Positions 47,388 through 56,099 of a stretch of DNA of 64,000 nucleotides are shown here, in pieces. Every line of letters begins with the position of its first letter. Positions within the stretch are counted from its first letter, which is position 1. This DNA comes from Parasulfuritortus cantonensis. GTDB lineage: Bacteria > Pseudomonadota > Gammaproteobacteria > Burkholderiales > Thiobacillaceae. Under the pieces are notes generated by a model that was not told where the DNA came from, ran no database searches, and saw nothing but the letters and a program-made list of their open reading frames with translations. The stretch lies in NCBI RefSeq assembly GCF_004337445.1, contig NZ_SJZB01000049.1, positions 56,648 through 120,647 of the forward strand, in the 5' to 3' direction. A program made the position numbers and the translations under genes.

Positions 47388-48476
47388 CTAGTACCCCCAG
47401 TAGCTGGACCAGGGTATCTCGGGCCAGTTTGGCTCGGCCTCGGTGAGGCCGGTGACGGCGTAGTTGACCTGGGTGGTGTTGCGCTCGACCGGGTCCCGGA
47501 GCAGGCGTCCGCGCATGTCCATGAACGCGGTGACCCGGCCGGCGCCCTCGCCGCTGCCCTCCTTGCGCGTCACCACGGCGGTCTCCCGGTTGGCCAGGCG
47601 GACCAGGCTGCCGGCCGGGAACAGGCCCAGGCGGCGCAGCAGCATGACCGAGTAATGGCCGTCCAGGCGGCCGCGTTCGCTGCCGAACAATTGCTTGAAG
47701 GCGTAACGCGGCGATTTCGGCGCCCGGTTGTAGCGGCCGCTGATCTTGGCGGCGTAGAAATCGGCGATGTGCAGCAGGCGTGCCGGCACGCCGATGCCGT
47801 CCTCGCGCAGGCCGTGCGGGTAACCGCTGCCGTCCAGGTGTTCGTGGTGCTGGCGTACGGTCGCCAGCCAGGCCGGGTCGTGCACGCCGCCGGCCTCGAG
47901 CAGCCTGGCGCTGTCCTCCGGATGGCGGCGCAGCTCGGTGCGGATGTCCGGGCTGAAGCGCAGGCGGCCGTCGTTCAACTCGTTGTGCAGGCGCATGGCC
48001 GACAGGTTCATGGTCATGGCCGCCGCCACGGTGACCAGGAGTTCCTCCTCGGCGCGGCCGATCTGCTCGCCGAGGTCGAAGGCGATCAGGGCGCTGAGCA
48101 GGCAGTGGCGCGCCGCCGTGTCGCGCATGGGCAGGCGGCGCAGCAGGCCCAGGCAGGCATCGTGGTCGAGGTGGGCGAGGGCGATCAACTCGCTGGCAAG
48201 GTCGCGGATGGCCAGTTCCAGCGTCGCCGTGCCGGCGGTCCCGAGCATCTGCGGGTATTCCTGCATGACGTAGCGCAGGCGCTCGACCAAGTCGGCGCCG
48301 GCCGTGCCGGGATCCGATTTCCGGTACAGCGGCCGGGCCGCCAGGCGCGCCAGCTGGGCGCCGTCGACGACCACCATGCCGGCCCGGGCGACCAGCACGC
48401 CGGTCACCGTATACAGGTCCCAGGCCAGCGGCTGGCCGATCATCGAGTCATCCGGAACGACAGGGCGTATGGGCAC
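47388..48476 (-). CDS. Degenerate HD-GYP domain protein
   Basis: 362 residues from a GTG. The N-terminal segment (MIGQPLAWDLYTVTGVLVA) matches the beta-domain often preceding HD-GYP. The HD-GYP region (about 120-290) keeps HHEHLDGSGYPHGL, but the HD pair and the usual metal histidines are replaced (NLSAMRLHNEL where HDIGK-like sequence is expected), and the later ADxxDA-like segment reads HIADFYAAKISGRY. It is probably not an active c-di-GMP phosphodiesterase and may be a binding or scaffold protein. An alternative start is the in-frame ATG 11 codons downstream. Confidence 0.8.
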   Translation of the reverse strand: MPIRPVVPDDSMIGQPLAWDLYTVTGVLVARAGMVVVDGAQLARLAARPLYRKSDPGTAGADLVERLRYVMQEYPQMLGTAGTATLELAIRDLASELIALAHLDHDACLGLLRRLPMRDTAARHCLLSALIAFDLGEQIGRAEEELLVTVAAAMTMNLSAMRLHNELNDGRLRFSPDIRTELRRHPEDSARLLEAGGVHDPAWLATVRQHHEHLDGSGYPHGLREDGIGVPARLLHIADFYAAKISGRYNRAPKSPRYAFKQLFGSERGRLDGHYSVMLLRRLGLFPAGSLVRLANRETAVVTRKEGSGEGAGRVTAFMDMRGRLLRDPVERNTTQVNYAVTGLTEAEPNWPEIPWSSYWGY

Positions 48477-48544
48477 GAAAGTCAGGCGTGGTGCGGGAAT
48501 GCACGATATTATTCCACACGAAACACAAGCGACATGAGGAAAGC

Positions 48545-48799
48545 ATGACCGTCCATGCCCTGAACGACCAGGAGGTCGCCCTGCTGCGCAACGAGCTGGA
48601 AATTCTCATGCAGGAGCGCCAGAAACTGCTGCGCCTGGCCGGTGCCGCCGCCGTCCTGGCGGCGAACCTCGACCCGGGCGCGTTGCCGCGCAATCGGGAA
48701 ACCATCGACGCCGCGGAAATGATGGGCGAGTGCCTGAACGCCCTCAGCGAGGAAACCCTCAAGGACGCCCTGCGCCTGGTCGACGCGCAGATCGAATGA
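48545..48799 (+). CDS. Small helical protein of unknown function
   Basis: 84 residues from the ATG at 48545, with GAGGAAAGC before it. The sequence is predicted all-helical from its heptad-like pattern (NDQEVALLRNELEILMQERQ, then ALSEETLKDALRLVDAQ). No cysteine-metal motif, signal peptide or membrane helix. It is divergent from the HD-GYP-like gene and convergent with hypE. Could be a small adaptor; no evidence for a specific role. Confidence 0.68.
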   Translation: MTVHALNDQEVALLRNELEILMQERQKLLRLAGAAAVLAANLDPGALPRNRETIDAAEMMGECLNALSEETLKDALRLVDAQIE

Positions 48800-48817
48800 G
48801 CGTGCCCGTGCCGGGCG

Positions 48818-49822
48818 TCAGCAGATGCGCGGCAGGGGGTCGTCTTCCAGTTCTTCCAGGACCCGGCGTCCGCCGAGTTCGGTTTCCAGGATCAGGCGCG
48901 CCGCGCCGGCGTCGATGCGGCCGATGACGGCGGCTTCGGCACCGGCCGGCAGGGCACGCCAGCGCGCCAGCACCTCGGCCGCGGCAGCGGGCGTCGCGAC
49001 GGCCACGACGCGGCCCTCGCAGGCCAGGAAATAGGGGTCGTAGCCGAGCATCTCGCACACCGCCACGACCTCGCCGCGCACCGGCACGGCGCCCTGGTCG
49101 AGCACCACCGCGCAACCGGTCGCATGGGCGATCTCGTGGCACACCGTCGCCAGGCCGCCGCGCGTCGGGTCGCGCATGAACTTCAGGCCGGGCAGGTCCC
49201 AGGCGGCGCGGGCGAGCGGCAGCACGGAGGCGGAATCGGAAAGCAGGCCGCCGGACAGGCCGAACTGCTCGCGCGCCAGCATCACCGAGACGCCGTGGTC
49301 GCCGACCGGCCCGGACACCAGGACCACGTCGCCCGGGGCGATGCGCTTCATGCTCAGATCGGTGGTCGCCTCGCGCACGCCGATGCCGGCCACCGACAGG
49401 TAGAGCCCGCCGCCTTCGCCGTGGCGCACCACCTTGGTGTCGCCCGCCGCGACGGCGACGCCGTTCTCGCGCGCCGCGGCCGCGAAGCTGGCGATCAGGC
49501 GGTCGAGCAGGGCCACCTCGAGGCCTTCCTCGATGATTGCCGAGAGGGTGAAGTAGCGCGCCTGGGCGCCGGCCACGGCGAGGTCGTTGACCACCCCGTG
49601 CACGGCCAGGGAACCGAGGTTGCCGCCCGGGAACTCGATCGGCTGCACGGTGAAGCCGTCGGTGGTGACCAGGATGTCGCCGGCCAGGTCGGGCAGGTGC
49701 ACGGCGTCGGCGTCGGTGTCGAGTGCGGGGTTGCCGAGGTGACGGGCGAACAGTTCGCCGATCAGCTCGCGCATGAAGCGGCCGCCGTTGCCGTGGGCCA
49801 GTAGGATGCGTTCTTCGTTCAT
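48818..49822 (-). CDS. hypE: Hydrogenase maturation protein HypE
   Basis: 334 residues. It starts LLAHGNGGRFMRELI, contains DGFTVQPIEFPGGN, AGDTKVVRHGEGGG and MRDPTRGGLATVCHE, and ends PRIC: the C-terminal Cys accepts carbamoyl from HypF and is dehydrated to thiocyanate, the source of the active-site cyanide. Start overlaps the hypF stop by ATGA. Confidence 0.96.
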   Translation of the reverse strand: MNEERILLAHGNGGRFMRELIGELFARHLGNPALDTDADAVHLPDLAGDILVTTDGFTVQPIEFPGGNLGSLAVHGVVNDLAVAGAQARYFTLSAIIEEGLEVALLDRLIASFAAAARENGVAVAAGDTKVVRHGEGGGLYLSVAGIGVREATTDLSMKRIAPGDVVLVSGPVGDHGVSVMLAREQFGLSGGLLSDSASVLPLARAAWDLPGLKFMRDPTRGGLATVCHEIAHATGCAVVLDQGAVPVRGEVVAVCEMLGYDPYFLACEGRVVAVATPAAAAEVLARWRALPAGAEAAVIGRIDAGAARLILETELGGRRVLEELEDDPLPRIC

Positions 49823-52071
49823 GTGGTTGGTCTGCAAAGGGCAATGTGTTCGATAACCTGGCCGAAGCTTACACCGGCGTCGTTGACCGGGATACGCTCG
49901 GCCAGCCGGACCCGGAAGCCGGTCCCGGCGAGGCCGGCCACGGCCAGCTCGGTGAGCAGGCGGTTCTGGAATACCCCGCCGGTGAGGCCGACGTCGCCGG
50001 CGCCGGTCTCCTCGCGCAGGCGGATCGCCTGGGCCACCAGGGCGTCGGCCATGGCCCGGTGGAAGGCCAGGGCACGCGTGGCCGGGGCGAGGGCGACGTC
50101 GGCCAGCATGGCCAGCAGCGGGGACCAGTCGGTGCGCCAGACCCCGGCCGCGTCGCGGGCCAGGGGCAGGCCGGGCGTGGCCGGCAGCGCGGCCCCGGCG
50201 GCGGCCGCGAGGGCCTCCAGCTTCATCGGGCCCTCGCCCTCGAAGCTGGCCTGGCTGCATACCCCGATGAGCGCGGCGGCGGCGTCGAACAGGCGTCCGG
50301 CGGCACTGCTGGCCGGGCTGTTGAGTCCGCGCAGCCAGGCCTGGTGGAGCAGCTCGGGGGCGAATTCGGCCGCCTGGCCGGCCTCCCAGAGCAAGGCGGC
50401 GGCGGACCGCCAGGGCTCGCGCCCCGCCTTGTCGCCGCCGGGCAGGCGGAACGGGCGCAGGCCGGCGCGTCGCTGCCAGCGGCCGGGCGCGCCGACGAAG
50501 GCCTCGCCGCCCCATAGGTTGGCGTCCTCGCCGAGGCCGACGCCGTCCCAGGCGAAGACGATCCATTCGGCCACCTCCGGGTGTTCCCAGGCCAGCGCCG
50601 AGGCATGGGCGCGGTGGTGCCAGATCTCGCTGGTGGGCAAGCCGGAGCCGCGTACCCAGTGCCGGTAGCCGTAGCCGGGATGGCGGTCGAGCAGGATCCG
50701 CTCGGCCTGCACCCGGTACAGCCGCTGCAGGTCCTCGGCCACCTTGGCCAGGGTTTCCAGGCTGCGCGGCGCGGTCAGCTCGCCGATGTGCGGCGACAGC
50801 ACGGCGCGCCGGCCCCAGGCCAGGCAGATGGCGTTCTTCATGTGGCTGCCCAGGGCCAGGACCGGCTGCGCCAGCGGTTCGGCCAGTTCCAGTTCCAGGG
50901 GCGCGACGCCGCGGCCCAGGCGGAGCGGGCGCGGCCGCCCGGCGATGGGCCGGAACACCGGGTCGTCGGCCGGCCGGACGATGGGACGGTCGTGGTGCAG
51001 GAAGGCGTCGGCGATAGGGGCCAGGCGGGCCTGCGCCTCGGCGTTGTCGGTCAGTACGGGTTCGCCGCTGATGTTGCCGGAGGTCGCCACCAGGGCGCCG
51101 CCGAAGCGTTCCAGGAGCAGGTGGTGCAGGGGCGAGTAGGGCAGCAGGCAGCCGACCTCGGCGAGGCCGGGGGCGACGTGGCGGGACAGCCGGGCCGCGT
51201 CGGCGAGTTCGAGCAGGACGATGGGCCGGGCCGGCGAGGCGAGCAGGGCCGCCGCCTCCGGGTCGAGGCGCACGCTGGCGCGCAGCAGGGCCTGGTCGGC
51301 CGGAAACATGACGGCGAGCGGCTTGGCCGGGCGCGGCTTGCGCCGGCGCAGTTCGGCGACTGCGGCGTCGCTGGCGGCGTCGCACATCAGGTGATAGCCG
51401 CCGACGCCCTTGACCGCGACGATGCGGCCGGCGCGCAGGGCCGCGACGGTCGCCGCGAGGGCGTCGTCGTCGCCCTCGATGCGGCGCTCGGCATCGACGT
51501 AGCTGAGGTGCGGACCGCACACCGGGCACGCCACCGGTTCGGCGTGGAAGCGCCGGCTGGCCGGGTCCTCGTATTCCGCGCGGCAGTCCGGGCAGAGCGG
51601 GAAGCCGGCCATGCTGGTGTTCGGGCGGTCGTAGGGCAGGGCGGTGATCAGCGTGTAGCGCGGGCCGCACTGGGTGCAGTTGATGAACGGGTAGCCATGG
51701 CGGCGGTCGGCCGGGTCGCGCAGTTCGCGCAGGCAGTCGTCGCAGGTGAAGTAGTCGGGTGGAACGTGGATGTCCGGCTCGCTGTCGGCCGCACTGGCCA
51801 GGATGGCGAAGGCGGCGTGTCCGGCAAAATCGGCCGCCCGGTCGGCGACCGGCTGCGGCCGGGCGATGGCCGGCGCGCGTTCGACCAGGGCGCGCGTGAA
51901 CTCGGCCAGCGTCGCCGCGTCGGCCTCGGCATGGATCTCGACCGCGCCGACCACGTTGCGCACCCAGCCGCGCACGCCCAGTTCGCGCGCCAGCCGGTAC
52001 ACGAAGGGCCGGTAGCCGACGCCCTGGACGTGGCCGGAAAGGCGGATGCGCCGGGCCTGGCCGTCAGGCAT
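49819..52071 (-). CDS. hypF: Carbamoyltransferase HypF
   Basis: 750 residues. Acylphosphatase-like domain (about 7-90, GHVQGVGYRPFVYRLA), zinc finger (CDDCLRELRDP, FINCTQCGPRY, CPDCRAEY, CPVCG), YrdC-like domain (about 200-380, KGVGGYHLMCDA) and the C-terminal carbamoyl transferase domain with IWHHRAHASAL and LTGGVFQNRLL. It makes the carbamoyl group that HypE turns into cyanide. The upstream 410-base gap holds the likely promoter. Confidence 0.96.
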   Translation of the reverse strand: MPDGQARRIRLSGHVQGVGYRPFVYRLARELGVRGWVRNVVGAVEIHAEADAATLAEFTRALVERAPAIARPQPVADRAADFAGHAAFAILASAADSEPDIHVPPDYFTCDDCLRELRDPADRRHGYPFINCTQCGPRYTLITALPYDRPNTSMAGFPLCPDCRAEYEDPASRRFHAEPVACPVCGPHLSYVDAERRIEGDDDALAATVAALRAGRIVAVKGVGGYHLMCDAASDAAVAELRRRKPRPAKPLAVMFPADQALLRASVRLDPEAAALLASPARPIVLLELADAARLSRHVAPGLAEVGCLLPYSPLHHLLLERFGGALVATSGNISGEPVLTDNAEAQARLAPIADAFLHHDRPIVRPADDPVFRPIAGRPRPLRLGRGVAPLELELAEPLAQPVLALGSHMKNAICLAWGRRAVLSPHIGELTAPRSLETLAKVAEDLQRLYRVQAERILLDRHPGYGYRHWVRGSGLPTSEIWHHRAHASALAWEHPEVAEWIVFAWDGVGLGEDANLWGGEAFVGAPGRWQRRAGLRPFRLPGGDKAGREPWRSAAALLWEAGQAAEFAPELLHQAWLRGLNSPASSAAGRLFDAAAALIGVCSQASFEGEGPMKLEALAAAAGAALPATPGLPLARDAAGVWRTDWSPLLAMLADVALAPATRALAFHRAMADALVAQAIRLREETGAGDVGLTGGVFQNRLLTELAVAGLAGTGFRVRLAERIPVNDAGVSFGQVIEHIALCRPTT

Positions 52072-52481
52072 CGGGCGGGCTGGGCCGGAGCGGTGCGGCC
52101 GGGCGGGGCGGTTCGGTGGGCATCGTGGTCATGGTCGTCGCGGCCCGGCAGACTAACACGCCCGGGGGGCGCGCCGGAACCGTGCCGACCCGGCCCGCGG
52201 CGCCGGCCAGGGCCGCAGGCGGGGTTTCGGCGGGAAAACACAATCTGTTACCATTTCTTTCATATAAATTAAATTATCCGGCCAAAACGGTCCGAATATA
52301 GTATCCATATACTAATATCCGGCATTCCGGCTGCCCGCCTCCGGCGGGCGCCCGAGGATGCCAGCCGGCTTCGGGTGGGTAGCCCGGCCGGGTTCTGTTC
52401 GGGGGTGAAGCATTGGTGCGGTATCCGCCGTCGGGTGGCTGCCGGCATTCGCCCATCAAATTTGATAAGGCATTGATTCAT
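52072..52481. other. 410-base intergenic region with an AT-rich core
   Basis: This gap lies between divergent hypF and the gene at 52482. Its first 170 bases are GC-rich and featureless. A distinctly AT-rich core at about 52240-52330 contains TATAAATTAAATTAT and a short inverted repeat AGTAT/ATACT around 52302-52313. It is the probable site of divergent promoters, but I cannot fix a -35/-10 pair on either strand. Confidence 0.5.
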
Positions 52482-53174
52482 ATGGTCGAACTATCGGCAC
52501 GCGGACCGGAGCCGGTCATCGTGGCTGCGCGCGCGGACATGCTGGCGAGTCTTGCCCTGCATAACCTGTTCGTGGCTTGCGGTTTCGCCGCCAACGTCGC
52601 GCGTGCGGAAAACGAGTACGCCGGCAAGCCGCTCGGGGTGTTCTGGGAGGAGGTCCTGCACAATGCGCTCGGCGTTGCCGCGCTGACGGTGACCTTTCTG
52701 GACAGCCTCGCCAACGAATTGGCCTACGAGGGTTCGGTACTGGCACCGCGTCGTGGCGGTCCCGTGCCGGTTCCGGATTCCGGCGCCATGGTCGAAGGCG
52801 TGCTGCAAAAGTATTCGACCGCCCTGACCATCCATGCCGGCAAGCGTCTGGACTACGAGGCGCCGGCGGTCCGCAACGCGGACGCCCTGATCCGTCTGCG
52901 CAACGAGGTGATGCGGCCGCGCAGCGACTGGACGGTCGGCGACAAGATCAGTCACGACGCCCTTGCCGAAGCCCTGCGCGACCGCTTCGCGCCCTCAACC
53001 CTGGTCTCGGATACCAGCCTGCTGCCGCGCGCCTGGGCGTCCTACAGTTTCGCCAAATGGGCGATCCGCACCTCGGTGGAGTTCGTCGACTACATCTACG
53101 GGGAACTGGGCGAGACGTCCCCGTTGGAGAGTGTCCGGCCGCGTCTGGCCGGCCTCTGCCGGGCCGCGCTCTAG
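52482..53174 (+). CDS. Protein of unknown function in the hydrogenase locus
   Basis: 230 residues from the ATG at 52482; an in-frame ATG at 52413 would add 23 residues and cannot be excluded, since neither has a strong ribosome-binding site (AAGG lies 12 bases before 52482). No signal peptide. Helical stretches such as LASLALHNLFVACGFAANVA and VFWEEVLHNALGVAALTVTF look amphipathic rather than membrane-spanning. No metal-binding motif. It sits alone between hypFE and hypCABD on the opposite strand. Hydrogenase role only by position. Confidence 0.68.
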   Translation: MVELSARGPEPVIVAARADMLASLALHNLFVACGFAANVARAENEYAGKPLGVFWEEVLHNALGVAALTVTFLDSLANELAYEGSVLAPRRGGPVPVPDSGAMVEGVLQKYSTALTIHAGKRLDYEAPAVRNADALIRLRNEVMRPRSDWTVGDKISHDALAEALRDRFAPSTLVSDTSLLPRAWASYSFAKWAIRTSVEFVDYIYGELGETSPLESVRPRLAGLCRAAL

Positions 53175-53208
53175 GACGGCGCCTGCCGGCGGGCGGCCGG
53201 CCGCATGG

Positions 53209-53409
53209 TCAATCCATGTGATCCTGGCTGGGACCCTTGTCGAGCATCACGAAGTACATGCCGATGCCGGCCAGGACCATCCAGAGCGCCATGGCGCCGG
53301 TGCCGAGCAACTCGGACAGTTGGCCCATGAAGAACAGCGAGACCAGCGACAGTGCGAGCAGGCCGTTGCCGATCCAGAAATTGGTACGTTGCTTGTGGGG
53401 GTCTTGCAT
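53209..53409 (-). CDS. Small two-helix membrane protein downstream of hypD
   Basis: 66 residues. Two hydrophobic segments (WIGNGLLALSLVSLFFMG and GAMALWMVLAGIGMYFVML) separated by a short polar turn form a probable hairpin, with a charged N-terminus and a short acidic tail. GGAG lies before the ATG, and the gene begins 18 bases after hypD, so it is probably the last gene of hypCABD. I do not recognise the family; a role in membrane attachment or transport for the hydrogenase is speculation. Confidence 0.72.
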   Translation of the reverse strand: MQDPHKQRTNFWIGNGLLALSLVSLFFMGQLSELLGTGAMALWMVLAGIGMYFVMLDKGPSQDHMD

Positions 53410-53427
53410 GATGCTCTCCAGGTTCGC

Positions 53428-54543
53428 TCAATCCGCGGCCGCTTCGCGCACGCCGCCCGACCACCAGATCCGGCAGGCGCCTTCGTCCGAGACCATGCAG
53501 GGGCCCACCGGGGTGCGTGGCGTGCAGGCCTTGCCGTACAGGCGGCATTGGTTCGGGTACAGCTTGCCGAGGACGACCTTGGCGCAGTCGCAGCCGGGCG
53601 GCATCTCGCCGATGCGCCGGCGCGTCGGGTCGGCATGGTCGGGATATTTCAGGCGCGCGTTCCAGGCCGCGTATTCCGGCTTCAGGGCATAGCCGGACTT
53701 GGGGATGATGCCGATGCCGCGCCAGTTGGCGTCGACCACGTCCAGGGTCTGGGCGAGCAGGCGCTGGGCGGTCGGGTTGCCGGCCGCGTGGGCGACTTCG
53801 AGGTAGCAGTTGTCCAGGAAACGCTTGCCGTCGGCGACCTGGCGCAACACGGAATAGAACGAGGCGAGCAGCGACTCCGGCAGGAAGCCGGCCACCGCGG
53901 TGGGCAGGCCGTGCTTGTCGACCACGAAGCGCCATTCGTCGGGGCCCATCACCGTGGCGACGTGGCCGGGCGCGACCAGGGCGTCGAAACCGGGCGTGCC
54001 GGAGTCGAGCAGCATGGCCACGGCCGGCCAGGTCAGGCGGCCGGAGAGCAGGATGGACAGATTTTCCGGCAGCCCCTCGGCGAGCGCCGCGGCGACCGGG
54101 GCGATGGTGGTCTCGAAGCCGGCGGCAAAGAAGACGACCGGCTTGCCGGGGTTGTCGAGGGCGATCTTCCTGGCCTCCGTCGGGCTGGCGATCGGGCGCA
54201 CGTCGGCCCCGGCGGCCTGGGCCTCGACCAGGGAGCGCACCTCGCCCTTGGGTACGTTGACCGGTACCCGCAGCATGTCGCCGAAGGCGACCAGGATGAC
54301 CTTGTCCTGCAGGGCGAGCTGGATGGCCTGGTAGATGTCCTCTTCCGGACAGACGCAGACCGGGCAGCCGGGGCCCGGCACCAGCTCGACGTTGTCGGGC
54401 AGGACGCCGCGCAGTCCGGCCTGGGTGATGGAGCGCTCGTGGCCGCCGCAGACGTTCATGATCTTGACCTTGCGGGCGAGCGGCAGGGCCCGGATCTTCT
54501 CCAGCCAGGCCTGGGCGCCGGCCATGCCGGCCGCGTCGCTCAC
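53428..54543 (-). CDS. hypD: Hydrogenase maturation protein HypD
   Basis: 371 residues. The conserved cysteine blocks are present: KIMNVCGGHERSI, LVPGPGCPVCVCPEEDIY, and in the C-terminal part GCDCAKV and SDEGACRIWW. HypD is the Fe-S scaffold on which, with HypC, the Fe(CN)2CO group is built. It overlaps the hypB stop by four bases. Confidence 0.96.
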   Translation of the reverse strand: MSDAAGMAGAQAWLEKIRALPLARKVKIMNVCGGHERSITQAGLRGVLPDNVELVPGPGCPVCVCPEEDIYQAIQLALQDKVILVAFGDMLRVPVNVPKGEVRSLVEAQAAGADVRPIASPTEARKIALDNPGKPVVFFAAGFETTIAPVAAALAEGLPENLSILLSGRLTWPAVAMLLDSGTPGFDALVAPGHVATVMGPDEWRFVVDKHGLPTAVAGFLPESLLASFYSVLRQVADGKRFLDNCYLEVAHAAGNPTAQRLLAQTLDVVDANWRGIGIIPKSGYALKPEYAAWNARLKYPDHADPTRRRIGEMPPGCDCAKVVLGKLYPNQCRLYGKACTPRTPVGPCMVSDEGACRIWWSGGVREAAAD

Positions 54544-55346
54544 GCCTCGGCTCCGTGCATCAGGGCGCCTTCCGGCTGGATGGCCGGGCGCTGGGTCCGG
54601 CCGGCGGCGACCCGGGCGCGCTGCGCGGCGAGCTGGCTGCGCAGCCAGGCCAGCCAGGCGTCCAGGCCCTCGCCCTTGCGGGCGGACAGGCGCAGGATCG
54701 GGGCCGGGTTGGCGAGCTCGCGCACGTGGCGCTCGGCCTTGTCCGGCGAGAAGTCGTCGAGCACCGCCAGGAGGTCGGTCTTGCTGATCACGACGGCGTC
54801 GGCACCGCGGAACATGACCGGGTACTTGGCCGGCTTGTCGTCGCCTTCGGTGACCGAGAGGAGGGCGATGTTGGCGTGCTGGCCGAGGTCGAAGCTGGCC
54901 GGGCAGACCAGGTTGCCGACGTTCTCGACGAACAGGATGTCGATGCCGTCGAGGTCCATGTGGTGCAGGGCGTCGTGGACCATGTGGGCGTCCAGGTGGC
55001 AGGCGGTGCCGGTGACGATCTGGTGGGCCGGCACGCCCTGGGCGCGGATGCGCTCGGCGTCGTTCTCGGTCTCCAGGTCGCCCTCGATCACGGCCACCTT
55101 GAGTTCGCCCTTGAGCGCCTTGATGGTGGCCTCGAGCAGGGCCGTCTTGCCGGAGCCGGGCGAGGACATCAGGTTGACCGCCAGGATGCCGCGCTTGTCG
55201 AAATGGGCGCGATTGTGTTCGGCCTGGTCGTCGTTCTTCTTGAGCAGGCCCTGGAGGACGGAAATGGTGGTGGCACCCGGTTCGACCGGCTTGTAGGCGA
55301 ACTTGGCATTGCCGGGGGTGACGTTGCAGCCGCAGGTATCACACAT
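54540..55346 (-). CDS. hypB: Hydrogenase nickel incorporation GTPase HypB
   Basis: 268 residues. N-terminal nickel motif MCDTCGCNV, then a SIMIBI GTPase: SSPGSGKTALLEATI (P-loop), VIEGDLETENDAERI, FVENVGNLVCPASFDLG and ISKTDLL. It has no His-rich stretch, so it lacks the nickel-storage region seen in some HypB. With HypA it inserts Ni into the large subunit. Confidence 0.95.
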   Translation of the reverse strand: MCDTCGCNVTPGNAKFAYKPVEPGATTISVLQGLLKKNDDQAEHNRAHFDKRGILAVNLMSSPGSGKTALLEATIKALKGELKVAVIEGDLETENDAERIRAQGVPAHQIVTGTACHLDAHMVHDALHHMDLDGIDILFVENVGNLVCPASFDLGQHANIALLSVTEGDDKPAKYPVMFRGADAVVISKTDLLAVLDDFSPDKAERHVRELANPAPILRLSARKGEGLDAWLAWLRSQLAAQRARVAAGRTQRPAIQPEGALMHGAEA

Positions 55347-55349
55347 GCT

Positions 55350-55712
55350 TCAATCTCCTGCCGATTCAGGAATATCGAGTTCGACCGTTTCCAGGATCAG
55401 TTCGTCGCCGGAAACGACTTCGGTCCGCCAGTCGCCGCAGGCGCCGCAGACCAGTTTGTTGGGTTGCGCCTCGGTCTTGGCGCCACAGGTCCGGCAGCGG
55501 ACCACGATGGGCGCCGCCACCCAGTCGAGCCGAGCCGATTCGGCCGGGGTGCCGGCAGCGGCGAGCGGAAAGGCCGTGGCGAGCAGGTCGCCGACCACGC
55601 CGGCGAGCGGCCCGATGCGCACCCGGATCAGGTGGACGGATTTCGCGCCGTGCTGCCCGGCCAGGTCGCCGACCTGGTCGACCAGGGCCTGGGCGACGGA
55701 CAACTCATGCAT
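55350..55712 (-). CDS. hypA: Hydrogenase nickel metallochaperone HypA
   Basis: 120 residues. The nickel site MHELSVAQALVDQV is N-terminal and the zinc site is two CxxC pairs (CRTCGAK and CGACGDW). It delivers Ni together with HypB. Its start overlaps the hypC stop by 8 bases. Confidence 0.93.
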   Translation of the reverse strand: MHELSVAQALVDQVGDLAGQHGAKSVHLIRVRIGPLAGVVGDLLATAFPLAAAGTPAESARLDWVAAPIVVRCRTCGAKTEAQPNKLVCGACGDWRTEVVSGDELILETVELDIPESAGD

Positions 55713-55950
55713 GTTCGGTCGGTTGATCGGACTCGCAGAGTATCTCGTCGAACAGTTCCCAGGCCGAGCGGGCTTCCGCCTCGGTCATGGTCTGGATGGC
55801 GTAGCCGACGTGGACCATGACGTAGTCGCCGACGGCTGGCATCTCGTCCTGCAGCATGAACAGGGAGACGTCACGATACACGCCCTTGGCCTGGCAGCGG
55901 GCGACGTAGCCTTCGATGGCTTCGATTTGCATGGGGATGGCTAGACACAT
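55705..55950 (-). CDS. hypC: Hydrogenase maturation chaperone HypC
   Basis: 81 residues. The essential N-terminal Cys is in MCLAIPMQIEAIEG, and DYVMVHVGYAIQ is the conserved strand. It binds HypD and the large-subunit precursor while the iron ligands are fitted. First gene of hypCABD; divergent from the structural operon. Confidence 0.94.
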   Translation of the reverse strand: MCLAIPMQIEAIEGYVARCQAKGVYRDVSLFMLQDEMPAVGDYVMVHVGYAIQTMTEAEARSAWELFDEILCESDQPTEHA

Positions 55951-56099
55951 GGCGGCAGTATAGGCGAGGACGTGGAGGTATTTCCATTAATTAGCTTATC
56001 AGCGGATGCTTATCTATTAACAAAACTTTTAGGATAATTAAATCTGTTTATTGAAGTTTCCAATTCGTCAGGCGATGTCCGCTTGGCTAGCTTGAAACC
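55951..56099. promoter_or_regulatory. AT-rich divergent promoter region of the hydrogenase genes
   Basis: 149 bases between hypC and the protease gene, strikingly AT-rich at about 55978-56065 in a GC-rich window. GATAAT at 56033-56038 is a good -10 match for the plus strand, but the -35 at 17 bases upstream (TTATCT) is poor. I found no convincing sigma-54 (-24/-12) element. It should drive both hypCABD and the structural operon. Confidence 0.6.
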
